Origin: Candidatus Saccharimonadota bacterium
GTDB lineage: Bacteria; Patescibacteriota; Saccharimonadia; Saccharimonadales; Saccharimonadaceae
Reading direction: 5' to 3'
Length of the DNA: 6,589 nucleotides
Assembly (NCBI GenBank): GCA_017515925.1
Contig: JAFWEB010000083.1
Location: 1-6,589 of the forward strand
Under the pieces are notes generated by a model. That model saw only the letters and a program-made list of their open reading frames with translations. It searched no databases and was not told the origin of the DNA. Position 1 is the first letter of the stretch. Each line of letters starts with the position of its first letter. The position numbers and the translations under genes are program-made. This document shows positions 6,575 through 6,589 of the stretch, piece after piece.

Positions 6575-6589
6575 GATGCTAACTTTAAA

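Noticed and set aside
5403..6589. Diversity-generating retroelement with the surface protein as target
   Set aside because: No reverse transcriptase in the window, and I found no near-copy of the gene's 3' end in 6108-6589 that could act as template.
6550..6589. Possible start of a CRISPR array or transposon end at the right edge
   Set aside because: No repeat unit occurs twice and no terminal inverted repeat partner is visible in the window.

Overview
The window looks like a piece of a Saccharibacteria (TM7, candidate phyla radiation) chromosome. The main reason is the minus-strand gene at 5403-6077, whose CPLGWQLP...GGDYY.KSKSW block and terminal GGSIRC I associate with the large paralogous surface-protein family of TM7 genomes; this is from memory and was not searched. 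All three housekeeping genes read cleanly in the standard code. UGA is not read through in any of them, which argues against Gracilibacteria or SR1.

Layout. (1) 2-1465, +: exodeoxyribonuclease I (SbcB), its N-terminus cut off by the window edge. (2) 1468-1496: a near-consensus promoter, then 1520-4405, +: complete UvrA, the damage-recognition ATPase of nucleotide excision repair. (3) 4385-4413: promoter overlapping the uvrA 3' end, then 4447-5157, +: ribosomal protein L25 of the long CTC type with an acidic tail, closed by a strong, probably bidirectional terminator at 5173-5200. (4) 5227-5425: a gene-free, roughly 200 bp imperfect palindrome with 15 bp perfect arms near its ends and a 14 bp perfect hairpin at its centre. 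It overlaps the last codons of the next gene. (5) 5403-6077, -: Fibrobacter-succinogenes-major-paralogue (FISUMP)-like surface protein with four cysteines but no visible signal peptide; its own promoter, repeats and a hairpin lie in its leader. (6) 6108-6589: about 480 bp with no convincing conventional gene. It contains two divergent promoters (6126-6154 minus, 6225-6253 plus), a structured plus-strand transcript candidate (about 6260-6541) with a 31-codon ORF behind AGGAGG, and a possible antisense promoter at 6546-6574.

How it fits together: the left two thirds is ordinary chromosome (DNA repair plus translation). The right third, starting at the convergent terminator, is accessory in character. 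The most interesting reading is that 6225-6574 is a small sense/antisense RNA locus, resembling the layout of a type I toxin-antitoxin pair. That rests only on promoter-like motifs, strand-specific hairpins and one short ORF, so it is a hypothesis.
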